Assembly (NCBI RefSeq): GCF_900239185.1
Contig: NZ_OENA01000098.1
Location: 101,686-165,685, forward strand
Length of the DNA stretch: 64,000 nt
Direction of reading: 5' to 3'
From: Tenacibaculum finnmarkense
GTDB lineage: Bacteria; Bacteroidota; Bacteroidia; Flavobacteriales; Flavobacteriaceae
This document shows positions 8,903 through 17,938 of the stretch, piece after piece (position 1 is the stretch's first letter; each line of letters begins with the position of its first letter). Both the position numbers and the translations under genes were made by a program. The notes beneath the pieces are model-generated. The model searched no databases, was not told the origin of the DNA, and saw only the letters and a list, made by a program, of their open reading frames with translations.

Positions 8903-9004
8903 GTTGTTTTGAGTTTTTATAACAGAATGTAATAATTTAAACAGGATTTAAAGAATTACAGGTTACAATCAAAAGAATCGAATAGCTTGAAATTAGTACA
9001 AATG

Positions 9005-9096
9005 CCTAGCCCCGATTGAAGCTTTGTTTGAGCTCTTTTTTGTTTTTCTTTTAAAAAACAAAAAAAGCGAGTGCGGAAAGCGGGAAATTGCTTCAA
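9005..9096 (-). repeat. Dispersed ~90-bp GAGCTC-type structured repeat, copy B
   Basis: Same orientation as copy A and nearly identical to the reverse complement of copies C and D. GAAGC near the left end can pair with GCTTC near the right end, and a central run pairs as TTTTTTG...CAAAAAA. It lies upstream of the thioesterase gene. Confidence 0.85.
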
Positions 9097-9207
9097 AAAA
9101 TAATAATTTTCAGCGGTTATGATCATGCGGAAATAAAAATGTAATTTAGAAAGAAAATCAAGCGGTATTTTAAGTAATAATTAACAGTATTCATGTAGTT
9201 TTGTTTT

Positions 9208-9600
9208 ATGAATTTTTATGAAAAAATATATACTGTTACCACAAACGAAATTGATGAATACCAACATGTTAATAATGTAGTGTATGTACAGTGGATGCAA
9301 GAGGTATCTGCTGCACACTGGTTATTGCTAATTAAAAATATTGCTAAACCTGATTATGTTTGGTTTGTAATTCGTCATGAAATTGATTACAAAAAACAAG
9401 CGGTTCTAGGCGATGAAATAAGTGTAAAAACATGGGTTGGTAAAACCGAAGGAATTCGTTCTGTTCGTCATTTTGAAATACACAAAGGCACTGATTTATT
9501 AGTGAAATCGGAAACTACCTTTTGTTTATTAGATGCAAAAACACAAAAACCAAAAAGAATAACTAAAGAAGTTACAAACGTACTTTTAGGAAAAAAATAA
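9208..9600 (+). CDS. Acyl-CoA thioesterase, 4HBT (hotdog) family
   Basis: A hotdog-fold thioesterase expected to hydrolyse acyl-CoA (or acyl-ACP) in the cytosol. The 130 residues are typical. The active-site region TNEIDEYQHVNNVVYVQWMQE (about 11-31) carries the conserved D-x-x-x-H-V-N-N-x-x-Y pattern of the YbgC/FadM group. The substrate is unknown. It lies 31 bases upstream of a DEAD-box helicase gene, but that gene has its own -7 element, so co-transcription is uncertain. Confidence 0.88.
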   Translation: MNFYEKIYTVTTNEIDEYQHVNNVVYVQWMQEVSAAHWLLLIKNIAKPDYVWFVIRHEIDYKKQAVLGDEISVKTWVGKTEGIRSVRHFEIHKGTDLLVKSETTFCLLDAKTQKPKRITKEVTNVLLGKK

Positions 9601-9604
9601 GCAA

Positions 9605-9612
9605 TATCTTTG
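9605..9612 (+). promoter_or_regulatory. Bacteroidetes-type -7 element (TATCTTTG) before the DEAD-box helicase gene
   Basis: TATCTTTG, a perfect TAnnTTTG match, lies 20 bases before the ATG at 9632. Confidence 0.45.
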
Positions 9613-9631
9613 CATATTATATATAGAAATA

Positions 9632-10750
9632 ATGACAACATTTACAGGGTTAGGAGTACAAAAGCAATACGTTGAAGGACTGAAGGAATTAGGCATTACA
9701 AAACCTACCGAAGTACAAGAAGCGGCAATACCATATTTATTGCAAAATAATGCTGATTTTATCGGGTTAGCGCAAACAGGAACGGGTAAAACTGCGGCTT
9801 ATGGCTTGCCTGTTTTACATAAAATTGACGCTTCAAAAGATACGGTTCAAGCTTTGATTTTATCGCCAACAAGAGAATTGGTGCAGCAAATAAAAAAACA
9901 ATTATTTAAGTTTACAAAATATGTAGATGATAAAATTTTTATAGAAGCTGTTTACGGTGGTGAAAAAATAGACCGTCAAATAAATAACTTAAAAAGAACG
10001 ACACACGTAATTGTAGCTACTCCAGGGCGTTTAATCGATTTGATTGAAAGAGGTGAAGTAAATTTAAAAGATATCAATACTTTGGTACTTGACGAGGCGG
10101 ATGAAATGCTAAGTATGGGGTTTAAATTAGACTTAAATCGTATTTTAAAATACACTTCAGGTACTAGAAAAACATGGTTATTTTCGGCAACAATGCCCGA
10201 TGAAATTAGAAATATCATTAAAAAATACATGGATTCATCGGCAAAACAAGTGGAGGTAAATAAAAATTCGTTGGTGAATGCTAATATTACGCATCAGTTT
10301 ATACAAACGACTATTCCTGAAAAAGTAGATGTAATTGTAAAGTTTTTAGAAAAAAGACCTAGCGAAAGAGGTATCATTTTTGCTAGAACAAAAGCAGGTG
10401 TGCAAAAATTAACAAAATTGTTGCAAGATGATGGTTTTTCGGTTGCCGCTTTAGAGGGTGATATGCAGCAAAGAGATCGTGAAAAGGTAATGCGAGCTTT
10501 TAAAAATGAGAGTCTTCAAATTTTAGTTTCTACAGATGTTGCCGCAAGAGGTATTGATGTACGAGATTTAGGTTTTGTAGTACACCATCAATTACCAGAA
10601 CAATTAGAATATTACACACACCGAAGCGGAAGAACTGCAAGAGCAGGGAAAAAAGGTGTTTCTTTAGTATTAATTTTAAATAACGAAAGAAATAATATTA
10701 AAGAGGTGGAAAGAACATTACAGATAAAGTTTTCAGAAATTAATATTTAA
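9632..10750 (+). CDS. DEAD/DEAH-box RNA helicase
   Basis: An ATP-dependent RNA helicase used in ribosome assembly or mRNA turnover. The 372 residues are essentially the two RecA-like domains. Visible are the Q-motif (FTGLGVQKQYVEGL...TEVQ), motif I AQTGTGKT (about 47-54), SPTREL, TPGRL, DEAD, SAT, the VSTDVAARGID motif and HRSGRTARAG. It lacks the long basic C-terminal tail found in many DeaD/RhlE proteins, so which RNA helicase it corresponds to is unclear. It has a promoter element directly upstream. The following TRIC gene begins 12 bases after its stop. Confidence 0.94.
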   Translation: MTTFTGLGVQKQYVEGLKELGITKPTEVQEAAIPYLLQNNADFIGLAQTGTGKTAAYGLPVLHKIDASKDTVQALILSPTRELVQQIKKQLFKFTKYVDDKIFIEAVYGGEKIDRQINNLKRTTHVIVATPGRLIDLIERGEVNLKDINTLVLDEADEMLSMGFKLDLNRILKYTSGTRKTWLFSATMPDEIRNIIKKYMDSSAKQVEVNKNSLVNANITHQFIQTTIPEKVDVIVKFLEKRPSERGIIFARTKAGVQKLTKLLQDDGFSVAALEGDMQQRDREKVMRAFKNESLQILVSTDVAARGIDVRDLGFVVHHQLPEQLEYYTHRSGRTARAGKKGVSLVLILNNERNNIKEVERTLQIKFSEINI

Positions 10751-10762
10751 TTAGTATTTTCA

Positions 10763-11389
10763 GTGGATATTATTTACGCTCTTGATATTGCAGGAACATT
10801 TGCCTTTGCCATTAGTGGTGCTTTGGTGGCAATGAAAAAACAATTTGATGTATTTGGTGTTGTTATTATCGCCTTTGTTACCGCTGTAGGTGGTGGTATG
10901 ATACGAGATGTTTTAATTAACGCGCATCCTATAAATTGGATTAGTGACCTTAATTATATTTGGACAATTTTAACTGCCGTTGGTTTTACTTTTTTATTTA
11001 GAAGTAAAATAGCGCCACTACGTAAAACCATGTTTTTATTTGATACTATTGGTATTAGCGTATTTACTTTGTTGGGCTTAGAAAAAGGTTTATCGTATGA
11101 TTTACATCCTTTTGTAGCCTTGGTTATGGGAATGGTTTCCGCAGTTTTTGGAGGTGTTCTTAGAGATGTGCTTACCCGAAAAGTTCCTTTAATATTTAAA
11201 AAAGAAATATACGCATCCGCTTGCCTAGCAGGTGGAGTCGTATATCTTATTTTAGAAGAATTTAAGATAAATAAAGACCTTCAGTTTGTAATACCAACAC
11301 TGGTTGTTTTTTTAATACGATCAATTGTAGTGAAGTATAAGTTGGAATTACCAAAAATAAAAGCCGATGCTTTGGGTGAATTGGGGTAG
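10763..11389 (+). CDS. TRIC/UPF0126-family cation channel protein (YadS-like)
   Basis: An inner-membrane protein of 208 residues with about seven hydrophobic segments, arranged as two similar halves. Each half carries a glycine-rich motif before an RDVL: GGGMIRDVL at about 44-52 and FGGVLRDVL at about 126-134. Bacterial members of this family are homologues of trimeric intracellular cation channels and conduct K+/Na+ in the characterised cases. The physiological role in this organism is unknown. The GTG at 10763 is chosen because the first hydrophobic segment begins right after it. It lies close behind the helicase gene and slightly before the LysM gene. Confidence 0.88.
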   Translation: MDIIYALDIAGTFAFAISGALVAMKKQFDVFGVVIIAFVTAVGGGMIRDVLINAHPINWISDLNYIWTILTAVGFTFLFRSKIAPLRKTMFLFDTIGISVFTLLGLEKGLSYDLHPFVALVMGMVSAVFGGVLRDVLTRKVPLIFKKEIYASACLAGGVVYLILEEFKINKDLQFVIPTLVVFLIRSIVVKYKLELPKIKADALGELG

Positions 11390-11429
11390 TTTTATAGAAA
11401 AATGTTTTATCAAAATTAAAATAAACGAG

Positions 11430-12218
11430 ATGAAGAAAGAATTTAGTTTAGTGTTTTTATTGTTTATAAGTATAACTGTTTTTTCACAAGATAAAAAATT
11501 ACCAGCAGGCTGGGATGTTATTAGCTTAGATAATAAAACAGCCTATATGAATTTAATTACAGGAAGTATTTCTAAAAAATACCCTACAAAAGCTGCGGTA
11601 AAACCTTCGGGGAAGCTAGCCTTTGATCCAACAATTACACATAAAGTAAAAAAAGGAGAAACATTAAGTACTATTTCAAGAAAATATGATGTAAAACTAT
11701 CTAGGTTATACCGATTAAATAGCATGACTAATTTCGATACCTTAAAAATAGGACAAGAAGTTGTAATTGGTTACGGGCAAAGTAAAGCAGAAAAAGTTGC
11801 TTTTTTTAAGAAAGTGAACTCTAAAATTCAGGTAGAAACAACGCCTAAACCTTTGGTGAAGTCAACTTTGACCAAACCAAAAGTGCTAATAGCGACTAAA
11901 AAAGCTATTAAAGTTAAAGCTGAAACAAAAACAATAGCTAAAGATACTCCTAAAAATAAAAAGGCTTTAAATGAATCGTACGCAAAACGTTTTGCGCTTA
12001 TTGTAGAAAAAGATCCTGTTGTTGAAAAGAAAGTTATAGCAAAAAAAGTAGCTGTTGTTACAGGTAAAAATGCGGTAGTTAAATATCATACTGTTACAGC
12101 AACAGAAACTTTATACGGAATTTCGGTTCGTTATAAACAGCCTGTAGATCATTTAAAAAAGTTAAATAAATTAAAAGATAATACTCTTTTTATTGGGCAA
12201 AAATTACGTATTAAATAA
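11430..12218 (+). CDS. Secreted protein with two LysM domains
   Basis: A 262-residue exported protein expected to bind peptidoglycan. It has a Sec signal peptide (MKKEFSLVFLLFISITVFSQ). A LysM domain at about 70-115 (HKVKKGETLSTISRKYDVKLSRL...LKIGQEV) and a second at the C-terminus, about 217-262 (HTVTATETLYGISVRYKQ...LFIGQKLRI), are joined by a lysine-rich linker. No catalytic domain is present. The ATG at 11430 is used because it begins the signal peptide; the frame is open further upstream inside the TRIC gene. A terminator follows at 12265-12296. Confidence 0.9.
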   Translation: MKKEFSLVFLLFISITVFSQDKKLPAGWDVISLDNKTAYMNLITGSISKKYPTKAAVKPSGKLAFDPTITHKVKKGETLSTISRKYDVKLSRLYRLNSMTNFDTLKIGQEVVIGYGQSKAEKVAFFKKVNSKIQVETTPKPLVKSTLTKPKVLIATKKAIKVKAETKTIAKDTPKNKKALNESYAKRFALIVEKDPVVEKKVIAKKVAVVTGKNAVVKYHTVTATETLYGISVRYKQPVDHLKKLNKLKDNTLFIGQKLRIK

Positions 12219-12264
12219 GGTTTAAACTCTTTATTTAGCCATTTTATATACTTTTATAAAAGTA

Positions 12265-12296
12265 AAAAGCTCGGAATTTTAATTCCGAGCTTTTTT
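12265..12296 (+). terminator. Rho-independent terminator between the convergent LysM and methyltransferase genes
   Basis: AAAAGCTCGGAATT pairs with AATTCCGAGCTTTT and is followed by T residues. The flanking A and T runs would let it work on both strands, between two convergent genes. Confidence 0.8.
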
Positions 12297-12322
12297 GTTT
12301 CAATCTTAAAATTGAAAAACAA

Positions 12323-13534
12323 TTATTTTTTTACTAATTGCGCCATGTAAAAACCGTCATATCCAAATTCATGGGCTAATACTTTATGATCTTTTACTAA
12401 GCTAAAATCTTTCCCGTCTTCAGAGGCTAAAAATATTTTAACTTGATCTTGGTTTTCAGAAGGTAACACAGAACAGGTAGCATATACTAATTTACCGCCT
12501 GGCTTTACCATTCGTGAATAACGCTGTAAAACGTCTTGCTGAATTTCTTTGATATTATCAATAAATTCAGGTTGTAATTTCCATTTACTATCAGGGTTTC
12601 TACGTAAAACACCTAAACCAGAACAGGGTGCATCAATTAAAACTCTATCGGCTTTACCATATAATTTTTTAATTACTTTGGTAGAATCAATTACTTTTAA
12701 ATCGATATTACTAATACCGTTTCTGCGCGCTCTAACTTTTAATTTTCGTAATTTACTTTCGTAAATATCCATGGCAATAATTTGCCCTTTGTTTTTCATT
12801 AATGCCGCTAAATGTAATGTTTTACCACCAGCACCCGCACAGGTATCAATAACTCTCATTCCTGGAGCAACGTCTAAATAAGCCGCTACTAATTGCGAAG
12901 AAGCATCTTGAACTTCAAAAAATCCTTTATGAAATGCTTCTGTTTTAAAAACATTGGCACGTTCTACTAAACGTAATGCATCATCACAACCGTTTACAAA
13001 CTCCGTTTCAATACCTTCTTGTTGTAAATCTTTTTGTAAATGTTCTTTGGTTACGTTTAATGTATTGGTACGTAAAATAACATCGGCACGTTTGTTTAAT
13101 GCCGCCATTTCTTTAGTCCAAACAGTTTCGCCTAATTCTTTAACACCTAATTCATCAATCCAATCAGGAATAGACTCTCTGTATTTTCTAATTTGAGAAA
13201 GCTCATCAAATTTTCCTTTAATTCGTCTTGTTGGCGTTTCTTCAATTTGATTCCAATCTGGTAATTTAATTCCTTTTAATACACACCAAACTACTAGCAA
13301 ACGCCATAAATCTGGTCGTGAATATGGAGTTTTTACATCTGCAATTTCTGCGTATAAACGCTTCCATCGTACGATGTCATAAATAGTTTCGGCAACAAAT
13401 TTTCTATCACGTGCGCCCCATCTTTTATCTCTTTTTAATGCCTTTTCAACAGCTTTATCGGCATATACGTCATCATTAAAAACGTCACGTAAACTGTCAA
13501 TAACTGCGTAAACTAAATTTCTATGTAATCTCAT
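12323..13534 (-). CDS. RsmB/NOP-family SAM-dependent RNA cytosine-5 methyltransferase
   Basis: A 403-residue RNA (cytosine-C5)-methyltransferase, probably acting on 16S rRNA. The N-terminal region (1-150) is the NusB-like/RNA-binding part. The Rossmann domain has CAGAGGKTLHLA (about 238-249) for SAM, the motif IV catalytic segment DAPCSGLGVLRRNPD (about 304) and the motif VI segment YATCSVLPSEN (about 356). The two cysteines are the catalytic nucleophile and the release cysteine of this family. Whether it is the RsmB or RsmF equivalent cannot be settled by eye. A -7 element lies just upstream at 13553-13560. Confidence 0.92.
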   Translation of the reverse strand: MRLHRNLVYAVIDSLRDVFNDDVYADKAVEKALKRDKRWGARDRKFVAETIYDIVRWKRLYAEIADVKTPYSRPDLWRLLVVWCVLKGIKLPDWNQIEETPTRRIKGKFDELSQIRKYRESIPDWIDELGVKELGETVWTKEMAALNKRADVILRTNTLNVTKEHLQKDLQQEGIETEFVNGCDDALRLVERANVFKTEAFHKGFFEVQDASSQLVAAYLDVAPGMRVIDTCAGAGGKTLHLAALMKNKGQIIAMDIYESKLRKLKVRARRNGISNIDLKVIDSTKVIKKLYGKADRVLIDAPCSGLGVLRRNPDSKWKLQPEFIDNIKEIQQDVLQRYSRMVKPGGKLVYATCSVLPSENQDQVKIFLASEDGKDFSLVKDHKVLAHEFGYDGFYMAQLVKK

Positions 13535-13552
13535 TTGGTGAATTTATAGGCG

Positions 13553-13560
13553 CAAAGATA
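13553..13560 (-). promoter_or_regulatory. Bacteroidetes-type -7 element (TATCTTTG) before the RsmB-like gene
   Basis: The minus strand reads TATCTTTG 18 bases before the start codon at 13534. Confidence 0.45.
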
Positions 13561-13623
13561 GTGGATTTTAATGGTTTTTTGTACTTTCGTTTTGAGTAAA
13601 AAATCATGCTAAAAAAGTAATAA

Positions 13624-14418
13624 ATGAAACAACTGATGCTAATTTTAATACTGTTTTTAACTGCTTTTTTTAATATAATTGCTCAAGAAAATATCTTTGG
13701 AAAAGAAAATGAATTTCCACTTAATGAAATAAGGTATGTTTTTGGAGATAATGTAAAATTAAGAGAAGCTTCAGATGTAAATTCTAAAGTGATTTCATTA
13801 TTAAAAATAGGTGCTGAAATTACTGTTTTAGAAAAAACAAATGATTTTTTATTTTATAATGGAATTAACAGTTATTGGTATAAAGTAACATATAAAAATT
13901 CGATAGGTTTTATTTTAGGCGGGCTTATTTCTTTAGATAAAAAAGAAGTTGATAATTCTAAATATTTACTTTCTTTGAAAAAAGAAAATTCAGCCTATTA
14001 TATATTAGTAAGAGTTGTTAATGAAGATAAACCGTATTTAGAAAATTCATCTTTATTAGGGGTTGAACAAGGTTTTTCAATGAAAACTTTTGATAATCAA
14101 GGTGTAGTGTCGATAGAAAATATGGTTTATATTGATTTTATGGTAGAATCTTGTGGTTTTAACGGTGGAGGTTATTATTTGTTTAATGATGGGAATACAT
14201 TAAAAAAAGCAATAGAATTAACTCAAATAGGAGATGGAGGAAATTGGTTTGGAGAGGAATTAATTTTTCCGACAAATAAAAATGGTAAGGAAGGAGTCAT
14301 TTTATATGAAAAAGAAGAAGGAGAGGTTTTAGACGAACAAACCAATCATACCAAAATAATTATAGAAAAAAAAGAGTTAATTTGGAAAGGAAAAACATTT
14401 ATTCAAACTAAAGATTAG
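13624..14418 (+). CDS. Secreted SH3-like domain protein, function unknown
   Basis: A 264-residue exported protein with a Sec signal peptide (MKQLMLILILFLTAFFNIIAQ). One bacterial SH3 (SH3_3) domain lies at about 38-100: VKLREASDVNSKVISLLKIG is the typical strand-loop pattern, followed by a WYKVTYKNSIGFILGGL segment. The C-terminal 150 residues have no motif I recognise. Bacterial SH3 domains commonly bind cell-wall peptides, so an envelope location is likely. It lies 10 bases upstream of recG and may be co-transcribed with it. Confidence 0.8.
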   Translation: MKQLMLILILFLTAFFNIIAQENIFGKENEFPLNEIRYVFGDNVKLREASDVNSKVISLLKIGAEITVLEKTNDFLFYNGINSYWYKVTYKNSIGFILGGLISLDKKEVDNSKYLLSLKKENSAYYILVRVVNEDKPYLENSSLLGVEQGFSMKTFDNQGVVSIENMVYIDFMVESCGFNGGGYYLFNDGNTLKKAIELTQIGDGGNWFGEELIFPTNKNGKEGVILYEKEEGEVLDEQTNHTKIIIEKKELIWKGKTFIQTKD

Positions 14419-14428
14419 GTATTATTTA

Positions 14429-16993
14429 ATGAATTTAAATCATCCGATAACGTATATAAAAGGCGTTAGTGTAGCGCGTGCCGAATTGTTAAATTCCGAA
14501 TTAGGAATTAAAACCTGTAATGATTTATTACACCTTTTTCCGTTTCGTTATATTGATAAAACGCAGTTTTATACGATTCAGCAATTGGCTCAAAATACGG
14601 CTGAGGTTCAAATAGTTGGTAAAATAACAGCGATTAAAGAAATTGAACAACAACGAGGAAGTAGGCTAGTGGCAACTTTTTCTGATGGCACGGGTTTTTT
14701 AGATTTGGTATGGTTTAAGGGTGCTAAATGGATAAAAAATAGCTTAAAAATTGATGTTCCGTATGTGATTTATGGAAAATTAAATTGGTATAACGGCAGG
14801 GCAAATATGCCGCATCCAGAAATGGAAACAGTAAAAGAACACAAAAGTAATGTTCAAACAGCCATGCAACCTGTATATCCATCGACTGAAAAATTAGCCA
14901 ATAGAGGAATTACCAATAAAATATTGCGGGGGTTTATCCAAAATTTATTTGAACAAGCATCCGAAGTATTAGCAGAAACATTACCTGATTATATATCCGA
15001 AGAAAATAATTTATTAGCCAAAAAAGAAGCCTTACTAAATATCCATTTTCCTAAAAGTCAAGAATTATTAGCGAAAGCACAATATCGCTTAAAATTTGAA
15101 GAATTATTTTTTATTCAAATTCAATTATTACAGAAAAAACGCATCCGTAAATCAAAAATAAAAGGCGCTGTTTTTGAAAAAGTAGGTGAAAATTTCACTG
15201 ATTTTTACACCAATAAATTACCTTTTGAATTGACAAATGCTCAAAAAAGAGTGTTAAAAGAAATTCGAAAAGATGTGGGTTCTGGCAAACACATGAACCG
15301 TTTATTGCAAGGTGATGTGGGGTCAGGAAAAACAATTGTGGCGCTGTTAAGCATGTTAATTGCCATTGATAACGGCTATCAGGCAACTATTATGGCGCCA
15401 ACTGAAATTTTAGCGATTCAGCATTATAATGGAATTACCGAGCTTTTAGAAGGAACAACGATAAAAGTTGAATTATTAACAGGTTCAACCCGAATTAAAA
15501 AAAGACGTGAAATTCATACGAATTTAGAAGAGGGTTTAACGCATATTTTAGTAGGAACACACGCTGTTTTAGAAGATAAAGTCTGTTTTAAAAACTTAGG
15601 GCTTGCTATTATTGATGAGCAACATCGCTTTGGTGTGGCACAGCGATCTAAATTATGGCAGAAAAATCAACCGCCTGCAATTCTGAATGAAAAAGGTAGA
15701 AATCTTCATCAAAAATATAAGAATGAAAATCCGAAGGCTCATCAATTAATTAAAGAAATCGCCTTTAAACGAAAAAATAAAACATCGAAAGCCGAAAGAG
15801 CCTTGTGGGAGGTTTTAAGCAGTAAACAAACAGGTTTTAAGTTCCGAAGATATTATATTATTGATGGATTTTTAATTGATTTTATCTGCCTTGAAAAAAA
15901 ACTAATTATAGAGGTTAATGGCAAATATCATACGACCGAAAAACAGCAAGAAGCAATGCGTTTACGTACCGAAATTTTAACAGAATTCGGTTATAAAGTG
16001 GTTCGGTTAGATGAAAATAAAATTCTAAATTCGTCTGAAAACAGCCTCAAAAATAGCCTTGAAAATAGACTAGATAAAACAACAAAAAGAATTATTGCAA
16101 CGTTAAATAGTTTGCCTACGGTTTCAGTAAGAAAATCAATTCTGCCACATGTTTTGGTGATGACTGCAACGCCAATTCCACGAACTTTAGCGATGTCGGT
16201 TTATGGTGATTTAGATATTTCGGTAATTGATGAATTACCGCCAGGGCGTAAGGAAATTAAAACCGTACATCGGTATGATAGCAATCGTTTATCCGTTTTT
16301 AAGTTTTTAAAAGATGAGATAAACAAAGGGCGACAGGCGTATGTGGTGTATCCGTTAATTGAAGAATCGCAAGCGATGGATTATAAAGATTTAATGGATG
16401 GTTATCAGAGTATTTCTCGTGATTTTCCATTGCCAAAATATCAAATAAGTATCGTTCACGGAAAAATGAAACCTGCCGATAAAGAATTTGAAATGAATCG
16501 ATTTATAAAAGGCGAAACTCAAATAATGGTAGCAACAACGGTAATTGAAGTTGGTGTAAATGTACCAAATGCGTCGGTAATGGTTATTGAAAGTGCCGAG
16601 CGTTTTGGCTTGAGTCAATTGCATCAATTACGAGGTAGAGTAGGGCGTGGCGCATCGCAAAGTTATTGTATTTTATTATCGAGTTTTAAATTGTCATCCG
16701 ATAGCAAAACCCGTTTGCAAACCATGGTTGATACCACCGATGGCTTTAAAATTGCCGAAGTAGATTTAAAACTTCGAGGTCCTGGAAATATTATGGGAAC
16801 CCAACAGAGTGGTGTGTTAAACCTAAAAATTGCCGATGTGGTAAAAGATACGGCAATCCTACAAAAAGCCCGTCAAACGGCAATCGCTGTTTTAGAAAAT
16901 GATGCTAGTTTTTCGAAACCTGAAAATATACGTTTGTTAAAAGTTTATACGCAAATAGAAAAATCAAACGGGCTTTGGAGTAGTATTAGTTAG
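14429..16993 (+). CDS. recG: ATP-dependent DNA helicase RecG with an inserted DUF559 nuclease-like domain
   Basis: RecG remodels stalled replication forks and branched DNA. This copy is 854 residues, about 150 longer than the usual ~700. The N-terminal wedge/OB domain is at about 55-150. Helicase motif I (GDVGSGKT) is near 294, motif II DEQH at 396-399, TATPIPRT near 578 and QLRGRVGRG near 733. Between motif II and motif III, residues about 420-571 are an insertion. It reads as a DUF559 (Vsr-like, PD-(D/E)xK-fold) domain: AERALWEVL, FKFRRYYIIDGFLIDF with D484, then LIIEVNGKYH with E495. In other RecG proteins this loop is only about ten residues. Both helicase halves look intact, so the protein should be functional. 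Whether the inserted domain cleaves DNA is unknown. Confidence 0.95.
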   Translation: MNLNHPITYIKGVSVARAELLNSELGIKTCNDLLHLFPFRYIDKTQFYTIQQLAQNTAEVQIVGKITAIKEIEQQRGSRLVATFSDGTGFLDLVWFKGAKWIKNSLKIDVPYVIYGKLNWYNGRANMPHPEMETVKEHKSNVQTAMQPVYPSTEKLANRGITNKILRGFIQNLFEQASEVLAETLPDYISEENNLLAKKEALLNIHFPKSQELLAKAQYRLKFEELFFIQIQLLQKKRIRKSKIKGAVFEKVGENFTDFYTNKLPFELTNAQKRVLKEIRKDVGSGKHMNRLLQGDVGSGKTIVALLSMLIAIDNGYQATIMAPTEILAIQHYNGITELLEGTTIKVELLTGSTRIKKRREIHTNLEEGLTHILVGTHAVLEDKVCFKNLGLAIIDEQHRFGVAQRSKLWQKNQPPAILNEKGRNLHQKYKNENPKAHQLIKEIAFKRKNKTSKAERALWEVLSSKQTGFKFRRYYIIDGFLIDFICLEKKLIIEVNGKYHTTEKQQEAMRLRTEILTEFGYKVVRLDENKILNSSENSLKNSLENRLDKTTKRIIATLNSLPTVSVRKSILPHVLVMTATPIPRTLAMSVYGDLDISVIDELPPGRKEIKTVHRYDSNRLSVFKFLKDEINKGRQAYVVYPLIEESQAMDYKDLMDGYQSISRDFPLPKYQISIVHGKMKPADKEFEMNRFIKGETQIMVATTVIEVGVNVPNASVMVIESAERFGLSQLHQLRGRVGRGASQSYCILLSSFKLSSDSKTRLQTMVDTTDGFKIAEVDLKLRGPGNIMGTQQSGVLNLKIADVVKDTAILQKARQTAIAVLENDASFSKPENIRLLKVYTQIEKSNGLWSSIS

Positions 16994-17029
16994 GTGTTTA
17001 CCGAATATTTTAAAATATCTTTTTTAATA

Positions 17030-17287
17030 TTATGTAGTTTGATATAAATTAAAGATAAACAAGAAAAAAGGGATAATCCAAATACTAATATTTTGTTTTT
17101 TTTTAATTAAAAAAAATATCGAAAATAGAAGTATTAAAAAAGTATTTATTATTAAAAAAAAGAATGTTTCTATAGATATCATAGCATGAGGATGTACAAG
17201 AGGAGTATCAAAAATAGAATATAAAACGAAACATAATAGTTGTATAATAGAAAAAGCTACGGGGATTTTATTTTTATTTAATAGCAT
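17030..17287 (-). CDS. Small hydrophobic membrane protein, unknown function
   Basis: An 85-residue reading frame with three hydrophobic stretches (about 11-27, 38-62 and 68-82), separated by short polar segments including KKKQN. It has an ATG start at 17287. The composition is that of a small inner-membrane protein. I do not recognise a family. It is convergent with recG and separate from the GIY-YIG gene upstream. Low-complexity AT-rich DNA can produce such frames by chance, so its reality is moderately likely only. Confidence 0.45.
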   Translation of the reverse strand: MLLNKNKIPVAFSIIQLLCFVLYSIFDTPLVHPHAMISIETFFFLIINTFLILLFSIFFLIKKKQNISIWIIPFFLFIFNLYQTT

Positions 17288-17447
17288 TGGTTTTTGGATA
17301 TATTATTTTGATGATTTTCTGAACATTATTTGTCTAATTTTATCAAAATCAGATATGCCTATATTTTCGTTCATCAATATTTTATGTATATTTCTAAGTA
17401 AAATGATTTAATAAAGTTATTACGATTTTGATTAAAACTTTTCTGTT

Positions 17448-17807
17448 CTACTTCAATTTATTAATCAAGGTAGGAAATTTCTTATAAACATAAATATGTT
17501 TGGATGTTTTTCTATCGTAACCACCTTTTAGGTCTTTATCCAATAAACCTTTATTGTGAAAATGAGTTTCTAACGCTAATGATAGTCGAACAGATTTCAT
17601 ATTCCATGTTTTCCAATACAGACATTGTATATTATTCTTGTTTTTGTGTTCTCTTTTTCGTCTACTAGGATCATTGGTAATTCCTACGTACCATCTTGCG
17701 TTTTTTGTAATTAAAAAAGAATTTTTACGCATCCATTTTTTAATTTCTTTTTGAACTTTATTGTAAGTTTTGGTTTTACTTGCGGATGCTATATTTGCGT
17801 CTTTCAT
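17448..17807 (-). CDS. GIY-YIG-like nuclease-domain protein
   Basis: A 119-residue protein whose core (about 42-110) resembles a GIY-YIG endonuclease domain. WYVGITNDPSRRKREH gives the YVGIT strand with the conserved Arg of the following helix, and ALETHFHNKG supplies the catalytic Glu. The N-terminus (1-35) is lysine-rich. The first GIY element is degenerate (ARWYVGIT). Some family members are repair or restriction enzymes, others are of unknown role. Nothing here suggests a substrate. It stands alone between recG and a methyltransferase gene. Confidence 0.7.
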   Translation of the reverse strand: MKDANIASASKTKTYNKVQKEIKKWMRKNSFLITKNARWYVGITNDPSRRKREHKNKNNIQCLYWKTWNMKSVRLSLALETHFHNKGLLDKDLKGGYDRKTSKHIYVYKKFPTLINKLK

Positions 17808-17938
17808 TTATTTGAATAAATAATTTTTATAATTTTAAAAGAGGATAAAGATACAATTCTATTATTTTCTATTATTTTTGAAGCTTAATTTATCCTCAAT
17901 AATAATCGCTTTAATTCATTATCAATAATAATCTATAA

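Larger units (their letters stand above)
8722..9207. other. Intergenic region filled with repeats; no gene seen
   Basis: The 486 bases between the DUF2461 gene and the thioesterase gene contain no convincing coding frame. They hold a short GCGATGCTGAAATAAATT piece (8732-8751), a solitary copy of the GTCAATTCGAGTG/CTCGATACC repeat (8778-8902) and copy B of the 90-bp GAGCTC repeat (9005-9096). The last 100 bases are AT-rich spacer. Confidence 0.7.

Noticed and set aside
15686..16141. RecG insertion as an intein
   Set aside because: There is no Cys/Ser at the first position, no terminal HN followed by Cys/Ser/Thr, and no Hedgehog/intein blocks. The domain is of the DUF559 type only.
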